Positions 16,145 to 25,261 are shown, counted from the first letter of the stretch. The stretch: 64,000 nucleotides of DNA from Butyrivibrio proteoclasticus (GCF_900115735.1 NZ_FOXO01000011.1:62001-126000), one strand, 5' to 3'. The notes: a model not told the origin generated them from the sequence alone. Numbers and translations are program-made.

Positions 16145-16720
16145 TTATGCGAAGTTTTTGCCAAGCTCGAAAGCTTTTTTATTCATATCGAGGAATTTGG
16201 CAGGTACATTGGCTTCAAGGCTCTTCATCCATTCATCTTCAGGAAGATCGAAGTAGTGTGAGAGTCTTCCAAGTAAAACAATATTTACAGCCTTTGAGGA
16301 ACCGGCCTTTTCTGCAAGAGTAAGGCAGTCGAGAGCATCCACCTTTGCACCTGTAGATCTAATCTTATCAATAATATTTTCAGGATATTCAGCTGCTCCT
16401 GTAATTACCGGCATAGGATCTATCTGCTGAGTGTTTGTGACGATCTGTCCATCCTTTTTAAGGTATGGAAGCCATCTTGCAGCTTCTAAAGCTTCAAAGG
16501 AAACAATGTAATCAGCCTGACCTTTATCGATGACAGGAGAGAAGACTTTATCGCCGTACCTTACATAAGTTACAACACTTCCTCCTCGCTGGCTCATGCC
16601 GTGTACCTCAGAAACTTTTACATCAAATCCCTGAGCCATTAAAAGATGTCCTAAAAGTTTGCTGGCAAGAAGTGAACCCTGTCCGCCTACACCAACGATC
16701 ATAATATTTTTAGTTTCCAT
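16145..16720 (-). CDS. iorB: Indolepyruvate:ferredoxin oxidoreductase, beta subunit
   Basis: Start 16720 is selected by an AAGGAGG box just upstream, giving 191 residues. The protein is the gamma-type domain of 2-oxoacid:ferredoxin oxidoreductases: the N-terminal NIMIVGVGGQGSLLASKLLG (about residues 4-23) and the EVHGMSQRGGSVVTYVRYG segment (about 40-58) are diagnostic. With IorA it interconverts arylpyruvates and arylacetyl-CoA using CoA and ferredoxin. It starts four bases after the iorA stop codon and is translationally linked to it. Confidence 0.93.
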   Translation of the reverse strand: METKNIMIVGVGGQGSLLASKLLGHLLMAQGFDVKVSEVHGMSQRGGSVVTYVRYGDKVFSPVIDKGQADYIVSFEALEAARWLPYLKKDGQIVTNTQQIDPMPVITGAAEYPENIIDKIRSTGAKVDALDCLTLAEKAGSSKAVNIVLLGRLSHYFDLPEDEWMKSLEANVPAKFLDMNKKAFELGKNFA

Positions 16721-16724
16721 TGTT

Positions 16725-18479
16725 TCAAGCCTCCTTTTCCGGAGCATTAAAGGCTCCAACCGGACAGAGCTGGCTACATACATTGCAGCCTACACACAGT
16801 GTTGTATCAATTCTGGCCTGTCCATCTTTCATGGAAATTGCAGGGCATCCAATTCTCATACAGGATTTGCAGCCCACACATTTATTCTTATCCACGCTAA
16901 GAGGAGGATTGTGTTTTACGTATTTTAACAGTGCACAAGGGCGTCTTGATATTATTACGGAAGGAGCGTCCGCAGAGAGTTCTTCCTTGAGGACTTTATC
17001 ACATTCTTCAAGATCATAAGGATCAACTACGCGAACTCTTTCAAAGCCCATAGCTCTGCAAAGGGCTTCAAGATCGATCTTTCCTGCAGGGTCACCTTTT
17101 ATGTTGTAGCCGGTTGTAGGATTTTGCTGGTGACCAGTCATTCCGGTGATGGAATTGTCGACAATTATGATAGTTGAGTTTGACTGGTTATAAGCAACGT
17201 TTGCAAGACCTGTCATTCCTGAATGCATAAATGTAGAATCACCGATAACAGCAACAGTTTTGTGCTCACTTTCGGCACCTCTTACTTTGTTAAAGCCATG
17301 GAGCGCGCCAATTGAAGCTCCCATACAAAGAGTCATTTCAATTGCACCAAGAGGTGGAACGGCGCCTAATGTATAGCATCCAATATCGCCTAAAACAGTG
17401 CAGTTATTCTTTTTAAGGGTATAGAAGAGTCCTCTGTGAGGGCAGCCTGCACACATAACAGGCGGACGATTAGGAATCTCGGCATCAAGGGCAAAAGAGT
17501 TCTCGACTTCTTTTCCGAATTTCTGTGCAATGAGGTTCTGTGAAAATTCATCAACGATTGGTAGAAGCTCTTTTCCTGTTACTTCAATTCCAAGAGCTTT
17601 TACATGATTTTCAATGATAGGATCAAGTTCTTCTACAACAAAGAGCTTCTCAAACTTTGCAGCAAAGTCCTTTATAAGCTTTTCAGGAAGAGGATTGGTC
17701 ATACCAAGCTTAAGAACGCTTACGGAGTCTCCAAAAACCTCTTTTACATACTGGTAAGAAGTTGAACAGGTAATGATACCTATCTTTGTATCACCCATTT
17801 CAACTCTGTTGAGAGGACTCTCTTCAGCATAAGAAATAAGGTCTTTAGTTCTCTGCTCAACGATAGGATGGCGCTTTTTGGCATTGCCCGGCATCATTAC
17901 GTATTTTGCGATATTTTTTTCGTATGGCTTATCGGGAACAGTTCTTTCGCCTGTACTTACGAGAGACTGAGAGTGTGCAACTCTTGTGCACATTTTTAAA
18001 AGAACAGGAGTGTCAAATTTTTCAGAAATTTCATATGCAAGCTTTGTGTATTCAAGGGCTTCGCTTGAATCAGAAGGCTCGATCATAGGAACTTTGGCAG
18101 CGATAGCGTGGTGTCTTGAATCCTGCTCGTTTTGAGATGAATGCATCCCTGCGTCATCAGCAACTACGATCACGAGACCTGCATTAACTCCTGTGTAAGA
18201 CATTGTGTAAAGTGGATCTGCAGCCACATTAAGACCAACGTGTTTCTGAGCGCAGAAAGCTCTTTTTCCTGCAAGTGATGCGCCGAAAGCAGATTCCATA
18301 GCCACCTTTTCATTAGGAGCCCATTCACAGTATATATCATCATATTTTGCAGCTTCTTCAGTTACCTCTGTACTTGGAGTACCGGGATAGCTGGAAATGA
18401 AGCATACTCCGGCTTCATATAATCCCCGGGCAACAGCCTTGTTGCCAAGCATGAGCTGTTTGCCATTGTTTTTGCTCAT
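16725..18479 (-). CDS. iorA: Indolepyruvate:ferredoxin oxidoreductase, alpha subunit
   Basis: The 584-residue subunit has the pyrimidine-binding domain at the N-terminus (GNKAVARGLYEAGV, SSYPGTPSTEV) and then the thiamine diphosphate domain. That domain carries a cysteine-rich CAGCPHRG loop, GDIGCYTLG, and the Mg/ThDP-binding GDSTF...N series at about residues 415-445. The C-terminus holds two 4Fe-4S ferredoxin motifs, CVGCKSCMRIGCP and CVGCNVCSQLCP. It oxidatively decarboxylates indolepyruvate, phenylpyruvate or hydroxyphenylpyruvate to the CoA ester, or runs reductively to make the arylpyruvate. AGGAGG precedes the ATG. It is first in the iorA-iorB-paaK operon, and a putative operator lies 60-80 bases upstream. 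Confidence 0.95.
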   Translation of the reverse strand: MSKNNGKQLMLGNKAVARGLYEAGVCFISSYPGTPSTEVTEEAAKYDDIYCEWAPNEKVAMESAFGASLAGKRAFCAQKHVGLNVAADPLYTMSYTGVNAGLVIVVADDAGMHSSQNEQDSRHHAIAAKVPMIEPSDSSEALEYTKLAYEISEKFDTPVLLKMCTRVAHSQSLVSTGERTVPDKPYEKNIAKYVMMPGNAKKRHPIVEQRTKDLISYAEESPLNRVEMGDTKIGIITCSTSYQYVKEVFGDSVSVLKLGMTNPLPEKLIKDFAAKFEKLFVVEELDPIIENHVKALGIEVTGKELLPIVDEFSQNLIAQKFGKEVENSFALDAEIPNRPPVMCAGCPHRGLFYTLKKNNCTVLGDIGCYTLGAVPPLGAIEMTLCMGASIGALHGFNKVRGAESEHKTVAVIGDSTFMHSGMTGLANVAYNQSNSTIIIVDNSITGMTGHQQNPTTGYNIKGDPAGKIDLEALCRAMGFERVRVVDPYDLEECDKVLKEELSADAPSVIISRRPCALLKYVKHNPPLSVDKNKCVGCKSCMRIGCPAISMKDGQARIDTTLCVGCNVCSQLCPVGAFNAPEKEA

Positions 18480-18514
18480 TTATAATCCTCCTACCTTCTT
18501 GAATATTTCGCACA

Positions 18515-18557
18515 ATTATATAAAACAGATATTGTTCTGATTTAAAGTGATAAAGTG
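18515..18557 (-). promoter_or_regulatory. Putative iorA promoter with degenerate operator
   Basis: On the minus strand TATAAT (18520-18515) is a good -10 box for iorA, but the -35 region is poor. Just upstream, plus-strand TGATTTAAAGTG (18538-18549) resembles the CG-TTTAAA-CG core of the two sites at 12084 and 18663, differing at both flanking CG pairs. The spacing places it over the -35 region. This site is weaker evidence than the other two. Confidence 0.4.
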
Positions 18558-18624
18558 CATATACAATTAGGATAATAAAAATAAAAAAATAAATCAAGGA
18601 TGAAATAATCGAACTTCACTTGTA

Positions 18625-18680
18625 TTGACCTTTTTAGCAAATGTCTTTATAATTAACTTTAGCGCTTTAAAGCGTACAAG
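18625..18680 (+). promoter_or_regulatory. Promoter and palindromic operator of the acyl-CoA synthetase gene
   Basis: TTGACC (18625-18630), a 17-base spacer and a perfect TATAAT (18648-18653) form a strong sigma-70-type promoter. Immediately downstream, covering the expected start point, is the perfect 12-bp palindrome CGCTTTAAAGCG (18663-18674). The 18 bases from 18663 match the minus-strand site in the symporter promoter at 17 positions. A repressor bound here would block initiation. Confidence 0.75.
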
Positions 18681-18694
18681 AAGGGGATTACAAT

Positions 18695-20329
18695 ATGCCG
18701 ATTACAGATTTACTAGAAAGAAACAGCAAACTTTATGGGGAAGAGGTTGCTCTTGTGGAGATAAATCCTGAAATAAAAGAAGAGCAGCGAGTAACATGGA
18801 AGGAATATGAGCTTATTCAGCCCACAAGTACTTCCTATTACAGAAGACAGATCACATGGTCTGTATTTGATGAAAAAGCTAACAGAGTAGCCAATATGCT
18901 CATGGAAAGAGGCATAAAAAAAGGACAGAAGTGCGCTATCTTGCTTATGAACTGTCTCGAATGGCTGCCTATATACTTTGGAATATTAAAATGCGGAGCT
19001 GTAGCTGTTCCGCTTAATTTCAGATTTACATCTGAAGAAATTGATTATTGCCTTAAAGCTTCTGATTCTGATGTCCTTTTCTACGGACCAGAGTTCATCG
19101 GAAGAATCGAGGATATTGCTGAAAAGTTGAAGAAGGAGATGCTTCTTTACTATGTTGGAGACCAGTGTCCATCCTATGCTGAGGATTATTACAAGCAGGT
19201 TTCAAACTCATCTTCAACAGCGCCAAGAGTCCTGATTGAAGATAAGGATGATGCAGCGATATATTTTTCCTCAGGAACTACAGGATTTCCTAAGGCAATT
19301 TTGCATATACACACTGCACTTATGCAGTCTGCCAAAATGGAAGCAATACATCATGAGACGACACATGATGACAATTTCCTCTGCATTCCGCCGCTCTATC
19401 ATACAGGAGCCAAAATGCACTGGTTTGGATCACTATATACAGGAAGCAGAGCAGTTCTTTTGAAGGGCAATTCACCGGAAGCGATATTTAGAGCAGTTTC
19501 TGAAGAACACTGCACAATTGTATGGCTTCTTGTTCCGTGGGCGCAGGATATTCTTGCTGCACTTGATAGCGGAAAGCTTAAGATGGAAGATTACAAATTA
19601 AGTCAGTGGCGTCTGATGCACATAGGTGCTCAGCCGATTCCACCAAGTCTTGTTCGCCATTGGCTTCAGTATTTTCCTCATCATAAGTATGATACCAACT
19701 ATGGCCTTTCAGAATCAACAGGCCCAGGCTGCGTGCATCTTGGAATGGAAAATGTCCATAAGGTAGGCGCCATAGGTGTTCCAGGTTATGGCTGGAAGAC
19801 CAAGATAGTAGATGAAGAAGGAAATCCTGTTAAGCAGGGCGAAATCGGAGAGCTTTGTGTCAAAGGTCCGGGGGTTATGGTCTGCTATTATAAAAATCCT
19901 GAAGCAACAGCTGAAATCCTTAAAAACGGATGGCTCTTTACCGGTGATATGGCTCGTCAGGATGAGGATGGCTTTATATTCCTTGTTGACCGTAAAAAGG
20001 ACGTTATTATTTCGGGTGGTGAGAATTTGTACCCTGTTCAGATTGAGAGCTTCCTGATGAAAAATGACAAGATTCACGACGCCGCTGTTATAGGTCTTCC
20101 TGATCAGCGTCTTGGTGAAATTGCTGCTGCAATTATCCAGGTGAAAGAGGGAATGACTCTTACTGAGGAAGATGTAGATGCTTTCTGTGTTGACCTTCCA
20201 AGATATAAAAGACCAAGAAAAATTATTTTTGACAAAGTAATCAGAAATGCTACCGGCAAGATTGATAAGCCTAAGCTCAGACTAAAGTATTGCGGCGATC
20301 ATCTTGTAGAAAAGCAAAATCAGGGATGA
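18695..20329 (+). CDS. AMP-binding acyl-CoA synthetase
   Basis: This 544-residue adenylate-forming enzyme has the P-loop YFSSGTTGFPKAI (about residues 190-202), a YGLSEST motif that closes the adenine pocket, the hinge region GWLFTGDMARQDEDGF and the DRKKDVIISGGENLYPVQIE linker (about 435-455). The catalytic lysine lies in the C-terminal NATGKIDKPKLR. It joins a carboxylic acid to CoA through an acyl-AMP. The family includes medium-chain, aromatic and alicyclic acid ligases, so the substrate is open. It is transcribed alone, divergently from the ior operon, from a strong promoter with an operator shared with the symporter, which suggests an aryl or alkanoic acid substrate. Confidence 0.85.
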   Translation: MPITDLLERNSKLYGEEVALVEINPEIKEEQRVTWKEYELIQPTSTSYYRRQITWSVFDEKANRVANMLMERGIKKGQKCAILLMNCLEWLPIYFGILKCGAVAVPLNFRFTSEEIDYCLKASDSDVLFYGPEFIGRIEDIAEKLKKEMLLYYVGDQCPSYAEDYYKQVSNSSSTAPRVLIEDKDDAAIYFSSGTTGFPKAILHIHTALMQSAKMEAIHHETTHDDNFLCIPPLYHTGAKMHWFGSLYTGSRAVLLKGNSPEAIFRAVSEEHCTIVWLLVPWAQDILAALDSGKLKMEDYKLSQWRLMHIGAQPIPPSLVRHWLQYFPHHKYDTNYGLSESTGPGCVHLGMENVHKVGAIGVPGYGWKTKIVDEEGNPVKQGEIGELCVKGPGVMVCYYKNPEATAEILKNGWLFTGDMARQDEDGFIFLVDRKKDVIISGGENLYPVQIESFLMKNDKIHDAAVIGLPDQRLGEIAAAIIQVKEGMTLTEEDVDAFCVDLPRYKRPRKIIFDKVIRNATGKIDKPKLRLKYCGDHLVEKQNQG

Positions 20330-20363
20330 TCATATTACGGGCATACGTATTTGTGACAAAAAT

Positions 20364-20398
20364 AAAGGGAAGTACCTTATTTGGCGCTTCCCTTTTTT
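20364..20398. terminator. Intrinsic terminator
   Basis: AAAGGGAAG pairs with CTTCCCTTT around a 14-base loop, followed by a T-run. It follows the acyl-CoA synthetase and also lies just past the stop of the convergent small gene. Confidence 0.85.
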
Positions 20399-20400
20399 CA

Positions 20401-20586
20401 TTAGATTTTTTTATCTTTATCGGCAATCATCGCAAGGGTAAAAGAGATATCATTAAGAGTCTGAGTCATATTCTGTATCATTAGTTCTATTTTCTTAGAA
20501 TCTGATACTTCTTCTTTTTGGAAGCGTTCCTTCATTTCTTTGATTCTCTTATCCTGCAATGTTTTAACTTCTGATACTCTGCTCAT
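20401..20586 (-). CDS. Small coiled-coil protein, unknown function
   Basis: A 61-residue, highly charged helical protein with heptad-like spacing of hydrophobic residues (V, L, I, M, F). No family is recognised. Its reality is supported by a perfect AAGGAGG box five bases before ATG 20586 and by placement of its stop just before a convergent terminator. A GTG three bases upstream could also serve as the start. It has no signal peptide, so it should be cytoplasmic. Confidence 0.55.
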   Translation of the reverse strand: MSRVSEVKTLQDKRIKEMKERFQKEEVSDSKKIELMIQNMTQTLNDISFTLAMIADKDKKI

Positions 20587-20950
20587 CACTACCTCCTTGA
20601 TAATATGATTGATATTGAATAAATATCTTTACATTCAATTATAAAGGTTTTTCGATGGAAAAACTGATTTTATGTTTAATTTAATATCTTTTTAACTATT
20701 TGATAATCGATTATCTGTGATCCCATGATGCAACACTTAAATTTATTTCGATTTCAATTGCGATAACTGTTGCAAATGAGATTGAAATAATCTAAAAAAT
20801 GTATAAAATTTATTGTTTGGTTTAATTTAATTTCAAAATATTCGTATAATAAAGTAATAGAGCACTTTAATTTGCAACTATTTATCTTTTTGTGCATATT
20901 AAAGGGATTTATAATCAAATATAAAATAATATTTTTATGGAGGAGTTATT
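20587..20950. other. AT-rich intergenic region between divergent genes
   Basis: About 364 bases with no gene. It contains a perfect 14-bp palindrome, GATAATCGATTATC (20702-20715), and a loose foldback ATTTCAAT/ATTGAAAT (20751-20788). TATAAT at 20845-20850 could be a -10 box for the DUF975-like gene, but no good -35 box is placed correctly. Palindromes of 14 bp are expected a few times by chance in 64 kb. Confidence 0.4.
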
Positions 20951-21634
20951 ATGTGGAACAGAAGTGAAGTTAAGGAAAATGGTAAAGCTAGTTTTAAGAG
21001 GAATTATTGGAAGTCTGTAATAGTTGCATTTATTTATACACTATTTTTTACATCAACTTCAGCTACATTTAAGAACAATCAGGAGCAGCTTTCAAGTTCT
21101 TTCTCTGAAGAGGCTGCAAGTGATCCATCATTTATGGTAATACTTCTTATTGCTCTTGGAATTGTTGGTACAATCTTACTTATCCTAAAGTTGGTTGACC
21201 TTTTTGTTTTCAATCCATTGGAAGTTGGATGCAACAGATTTTTCCTTGTTAATCAGGAAACTGATGCTGATTTTCCTGAATTATTGCATGCATTCAAAAA
21301 CAATTACATAAATACAGTTTTAGGTCTTTTTATCAGAGATATAGTGATCGGACTTGGATGTATCTGCTTCCTGATTCCTGGATTTATCCTCATGTATTCA
21401 TACAGGATGGTTCCATATATTCTTGCTGAAGATCCAACAATATCAGCTATTGATGCTCTTAAAAAGTCAAGAGCCATGATGAAGGGACAGAAATGGGCAT
21501 GCTTTGTATATGATCTTTCATACATTGGATGGTATATTTTATCACTTATAACTATTGGAATTGTTGGTTTGTTCTATGTTAATCCTTATAAGCAGAATGC
21601 CGATGCTGAGCTTTATAGAAGAATCAGAGGGTAA
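20951..21634 (+). CDS. DUF975-family integral membrane protein
   Basis: The 227-residue protein starts WNRSEVKENGKASFKRNYWKSVIVAF, which is the hallmark opening of DUF975 proteins in Firmicutes. Four to five hydrophobic segments follow (about 22-40, 68-95, 115-150, 185-210), with conserved YRMVPYILAEDP and SRAMMKGQKW motifs. The function of the family is unknown. GGAGG lies ahead of the ATG. It is a single-gene unit, ended by the hairpin at 21675. Confidence 0.8.
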   Translation: MWNRSEVKENGKASFKRNYWKSVIVAFIYTLFFTSTSATFKNNQEQLSSSFSEEAASDPSFMVILLIALGIVGTILLILKLVDLFVFNPLEVGCNRFFLVNQETDADFPELLHAFKNNYINTVLGLFIRDIVIGLGCICFLIPGFILMYSYRMVPYILAEDPTISAIDALKKSRAMMKGQKWACFVYDLSYIGWYILSLITIGIVGLFYVNPYKQNADAELYRRIRG

Positions 21635-21674
21635 AAGATATATAGCAACAATTTAATAATTACTGACATATCAA

Positions 21675-21707
21675 GGATAGGCTTGTAAATACGAGCCTAT
21701 CCTTTTT
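21675..21707 (+). terminator. Intrinsic terminator
   Basis: GGATAGGCT pairs perfectly with AGCCTATCC around a 10-base loop and is followed by TTTTT. Confidence 0.92.
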
Positions 21708-21754
21708 GCCATTACAGGTGATCACTGCTCAATAATATTCCAAGAAAAAAATAC

Positions 21755-21783
21755 TTGCATTATACCCCATGGGGGTATATTAT
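21755..21783 (+). promoter_or_regulatory. CsoR-type copper-responsive promoter and operator
   Basis: TTGCAT (21755-21760) and TATTAT (21778-21783) are spaced by 17 bases. The spacer is the inverted repeat TATACCCC-ATG-GGGGTATA, which matches the known GC-tract operator of CsoR repressors (TACCCC...GGGGTA). CsoR bound there would shut off csoR-copA until Cu(I) releases it. Confidence 0.85.
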
Positions 21784-21833
21784 GTTTTCAACAAATAAAT
21801 TTTGTAAAATCTATCGTGTACAGGAGATTGTTT

Positions 21834-22145
21834 ATGTCGTGTCCGAAATGCGATGCTAATGCATCAGTTAAGACAAAGGTTAGGGAAGAAAAAGAATATA
21901 AAGATCTTATCAACAGGCTTAAGAGAATTGAAGGCCAGATAAGGGGCATAGAAGGAATGGTTGAAAATAATTCCTACTGTACAGATATCCTTACTCAGGT
22001 CGCTGCTGCAAATAAGGCACTCAACAGTTTTGCAAAAGTTCTTTTATCTAATCATATAAAAACCTGTGTGACAAATGACATAAGGGCAGGCAAGGATGAG
22101 ACTGTAGACGAACTTCTGGATGTTTTACAGAAAATGATGAGGTGA
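21834..22145 (+). CDS. csoR: Copper-sensing repressor CsoR
   Basis: ATG 21834 with CAGGAGA upstream gives 103 residues; the upstream in-frame start at 21816 lacks a binding site. The protein is an all-helical DUF156 member with the ligand set C49, H74 and C78, whose 25- and 4-residue spacings equal those of characterised Cu(I)-binding CsoR. An extra N-terminal CPKC pair (C3, C6) is present. In apo form it represses its own operon, and Cu(I) binding releases it. The operator lies in its promoter and copA follows seven bases downstream. Confidence 0.93.
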   Translation: MSCPKCDANASVKTKVREEKEYKDLINRLKRIEGQIRGIEGMVENNSYCTDILTQVAAANKALNSFAKVLLSNHIKTCVTNDIRAGKDETVDELLDVLQKMMR

Positions 22146-22152
22146 TAAAAAT

Positions 22153-24756
22153 ATGGATAAATACATTGTTACAGGCATGAGCTGTGCAGCTTGTCAGGCA
22201 AGAGTTGAAAAGGCTGTAAGCAGTGTAGAAGGTGTTAAGAGCTGTAATGTTAATCTGCTTACCAATTCCATGGGTGTTGAGGGTTCTGCAAACGAAGCGG
22301 ATATTATAAAAGCAGTAGAAAATGCCGGATATGGCGCACAGCCTATGTCACATAAGATAAATGCTCAAAGCGGTGAGTCTTCTGAAAATTTAAAATCAAA
22401 TGATTTTGCGATGGAAGAAGAGGCTCTTAGAGATAAAGAGACTCCTATCCTTAAGAAAAGACTTATCACATCAATTGGATTTCTTGTGGTTTTGATGTAC
22501 TTTTCCATGGGGCATACCATGTTTGGATGGCCACTTCCTTCATTCTTTGAAGGAAACCATGTTGCTATGGGTATGGTACAGATGATACTTACGATCATTG
22601 TCATGTTTATAAATCGCAAGTTTTTTATAAGCGGATTTAATGGGCTTTTCCATGGCGGCGCCAATATGGATACGCTGGTTGCCCTTGGAAGTTCAGCAGC
22701 TTTTGTGTACAGCCTTGTAGCTCTTTTTCTTATGACAGACGCACAGGTAAAAGGCGACTCGGAAGCAGTAATGTACTTCATGCATGAGTTTTATTTTGAA
22801 TCTGCTGCAATGATCCTTACACTTATCACTGTTGGCAAGATGCTTGAAGCAATGAGTAAGGGCAGAACAACAGATGCCATAAAGAGCCTTATGAAGCTTG
22901 CCCCCAAGACTGCAAATATCATCAATGAGTCAGGTGAAGAAAAAGAAGTATCAATCGAAAATGTTCAGATCGGAACAGTATTTGTAGTAAGACCTGGTGA
23001 AAGCATACCTGTAGATGGCGTAGTCATTGAAGGAAACAGTTCTGTAGACGAGGCAGCCCTTACAGGCGAGAGTATTCCTGTTGATAAGGCTGTTGGAATG
23101 GAAGTATCTGCAGCAACCATTAATCAGTCAGGATTTATCAAGTGCAGAGCTACAAGAGTTGGAAGAGATACAACGCTTTCACAGATAATTCAGATGGTAA
23201 GCGATGCTGCATCAACAAAGGCACCTATCGCAAAAGTGGCAGATAGAGTTTCGGGAGTATTTGTCCCTGTAGTAATGGGAATAGCTCTTTTGACAATTAT
23301 AGTCTGGCTCTTACTTGGAGCAGATTTTGGAAACGCACTTGCAAGAGGAATAGCGGTTTTGGTTATCAGCTGTCCATGTGCCCTAGGTCTTGCGACTCCT
23401 GTTGCCATAATGGTTGGTAATGGCATTGGTGCTAAAAACGGCATTATGTTCAAGACAGCAGCTTCACTTGAAATGCTTGGAAAGACTCAGATTGTTGCAC
23501 TTGATAAGACGGGAACTATAACAAAGGGCGAGCCTATTGTCACTGATGTATTTTCTGCAGACTCAATTGATAAAAGTGGATATACCCCCAGTAAGTATGA
23601 AAATTTTGATGACAAACTAATTAAGATAGCAGGTCTCCTCGAGTCAAAAAGTGAACATCCTTTGGCAAAAGCAGTAATGAAGCATGTTAATGACCTTAAC
23701 GTTGAGCTTGATGAAGAAATCACAGATTTCAAGGCGGTCTTTGGTAATGGACTTGAGGCAAACCTTGATGGTCACATTATACGAGGTGGTAAAAGACATT
23801 TCATAGAAAAATACGCAAGGATTCAGGGAGAAATACTTGAAAAGGCTGACGGGCTTGCAAGTGAAGGAAAGACACCACTTTATTTTTCTCAGGACAATAA
23901 ACTTGTGGGCATAATCGCTGTTGCAGACACTATCAAGGATGATTCAGAAGAAGCAATCTCCCAGCTTAAGAACATGGGAATTAAAGTGGTCATGCTTACA
24001 GGTGACAATGAGAAAACTTCGATTGCTATTGGTAAAAAGGCCGGAGTTGACAACATTGTTGCAGAAGTCCTTCCTGAAGAAAAAGCGAAGGTGGTAGCAG
24101 ACCTTTCAAAGCAGGGAATTACAGCCATGGTCGGTGATGGTATTAATGATGCGCCTGCACTTACAAGGGCTGATACAGGTATTGCCATAGGGGCAGGAAC
24201 TGATGTGGCGATTGACGCTGCAGATGTCGTTTTGATGAAGAGCAGCCTTCTTGATGTTTCAAAAGCAATACGACTTTCAAGACAGACTCTTAAGAATATC
24301 CATGAGAACCTGTTTTGGGCATTCTTTTACAATGTAATAGGAATCCCGCTGGCCGCAGGCTGTTATATAAAGCTGTTTGGCTGGTCACTTAGTCCAATGT
24401 TTGGAGCTGCAGCCATGAGTTTATCAAGCTTTTTTGTAGTTACAAATGCTCTAAGACTTAATCTTTTTAATATAAATGATTCATCAAAAGATAAGGCTAT
24501 CAGGCATAAAATTAAAAATATAGTTATAGAAGAAAGGAAAGATAAAATGACTAAGACACTTAAGATTGAAGGAATGATGTGTGGCCACTGTGAGGCTACA
24601 GTAAAGAAAGCTCTTGAAGGAGTTAGCGGAGTAGAAAGCGCTGTAGTAAGCCACCAGGACGGAACAGCTGTTGTAACAGTTTCAGAAGATGTTGCAAATG
24701 ATGTTCTAAAAAAGGCAGTAGAAGATAAGGACTACAAAGTTACTGATATAGCATAA
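22153..24756 (+). CDS. copA: Copper-exporting P1B-type ATPase with N- and C-terminal heavy-metal domains
   Basis: The 867-residue pump has an N-terminal HMA domain with GMSCAACQ (about residues 8-15), eight predicted membrane helices and the CPC metal site in [13 protein letters not shown]. The phosphorylated aspartate is in [11 protein letters not shown], and the hinge is [11 protein letters not shown] second HMA domain with GMMCGHCEA occupies the last 69 residues (799-867). Normal CopA ends after the last membrane helices, so the C-terminal domain is a fused CopZ-like chaperone. An AAAGGA box and an in-frame ATG at 24547 precede it, so a free 69-residue CopZ may also be made. It exports Cu(I) under CsoR control. 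Confidence 0.95.
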   Translation: MDKYIVTGMSCAACQARVEKAVSSVEGVKSCNVNLLTNSMGVEGSANEADIIKAVENAGYGAQPMSHKINAQSGESSENLKSNDFAMEEEALRDKETPILKKRLITSIGFLVVLMYFSMGHTMFGWPLPSFFEGNHVAMGMVQMILTIIVMFINRKFFISGFNGLFHGGANMDTLVALGSSAAFVYSLVALFLMTDAQVKGDSEAVMYFMHEFYFESAAMILTLITVGKMLEAMSKGRTTDAIKSLMKLAPKTANIINESGEEKEVSIENVQIGTVFVVRPGESIPVDGVVIEGNSSVDEAALTGESIPVDKAVGMEVSAATINQSGFIKCRATRVGRDTTLSQIIQMVSDAASTKAPIAKVADRVSGVFVPVVMGIALLTIIVWLLLGADFGNALARGIAVLVISCPCALGLATPVAIMVGNGIGAKNGIMFKTAASLEMLGKTQIVALDKTGTITKGEPIVTDVFSADSIDKSGYTPSKYENFDDKLIKIAGLLESKSEHPLAKAVMKHVNDLNVELDEEITDFKAVFGNGLEANLDGHIIRGGKRHFIEKYARIQGEILEKADGLASEGKTPLYFSQDNKLVGIIAVADTIKDDSEEAISQLKNMGIKVVMLTGDNEKTSIAIGKKAGVDNIVAEVLPEEKAKVVADLSKQGITAMVGDGINDAPALTRADTGIAIGAGTDVAIDAADVVLMKSSLLDVSKAIRLSRQTLKNIHENLFWAFFYNVIGIPLAAGCYIKLFGWSLSPMFGAAAMSLSSFFVVTNALRLNLFNINDSSKDKAIRHKIKNIVIEERKDKMTKTLKIEGMMCGHCEATVKKALEGVSGVESAVVSHQDGTAVVTVSEDVANDVLKKAVEDKDYKVTDIA
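24547..24756 (+). CDS. copZ: Possible internally initiated CopZ-like copper chaperone
   Basis: This is the in-frame 3' part of copA. AAAGGA at about 24533-24538 sits eight bases before ATG 24547, and the 69-residue product would be a complete ferredoxin-fold HMA chaperone with the MxCxHC metal site, ending in the usual YKVTDIA. The stretch just before it ([12 protein letters not shown]) reads like a linker. Whether it is translated separately is inference; the fused form is certain from the open frame. Confidence 0.5.
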   Translation: MTKTLKIEGMMCGHCEATVKKALEGVSGVESAVVSHQDGTAVVTVSEDVANDVLKKAVEDKDYKVTDIA

Positions 24757-24761
24757 ATAAT

Positions 24762-24804
24762 AAAAAGGATTGGTTTGCCTCTTATGGCATACCAATCCTC
24801 TTTT
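24762..24804. terminator. Bidirectional intrinsic terminator
   Basis: AGGATTGGT pairs with ACCAATCCT, with an inner TGCC/GGCA stem and A- and T-rich flanks, between convergent copA and dut. Confidence 0.85.
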
Positions 24805-24823
24805 AATAATAAGATTATATTTT

Positions 24824-25261
24824 TTACTGTTTTCCTGTTGTTCCAAAGCCGCCACGGTCTGTGTTTCCAAGGTGTTCACATTCATTAAAGATTATTTTGG
24901 GCTGGTTTTCCATAATGCGGAATTGGCAGATCCTGTCGTTGAAAGAAATATGAGTATCACGCATAGCGATAGCTGCCATGAACCATTGATCATTGTCACC
25001 ACAGTATGAGTGATCAACTACGCCCATATGATTTGACTGGATAATGCCAAAGTTCTTATAAGTTGAACTTCTTGGTACAATGTGGGCTTCATAGCCTTCA
25101 GGTATTTCCATGGCTACGCCAAGCGGTATGAGATGAAATTCACCTTTTTTCAGGTCTACATCTTCGGCACTTCTTAGATCGATCCAGTCTGATTTTCCAT
25201 CAATGTATGTAAGCTTTTCGATTTTGTCATTTAAATATTTGATCTTGATTTCTTTTTCCAT
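24824..25261 (-). CDS. dut: dUTP diphosphatase
   Basis: The 145-residue enzyme hydrolyses dUTP to dUMP and pyrophosphate, protecting DNA from uracil and feeding dTMP synthesis. Trimeric dUTPase motifs are present in order: DLRS (motif 1, unusual WIDLRS in place of GYDLRA), PRSS (motif 2), [14 protein letters not shown] (motif 3), RICQFRI (motif 4) and the C-terminal RGGFGTTG arm (motif 5). The gene stands alone and is convergent with copA. Confidence 0.93.
   Translation of the reverse strand: MEKEIKIKYLNDKIEKLTYIDGKSDWIDLRSAEDVDLKKGEFHLIPLGVAMEIPEGYEAHIVPRSSTYKNFGIIQSNHMGVVDHSYCGDNDQWFMAAIAMRDTHISFNDRICQFRIMENQPKIIFNECEHLGNTDRGGFGTTGKQ

Noticed and set aside
20702-20715. Perfect 14-bp palindrome GATAATCGATTATC as an operator
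   Set aside because: A palindrome of this length is expected a few times by chance in 64 kb, and no second copy or well-placed promoter supports it.
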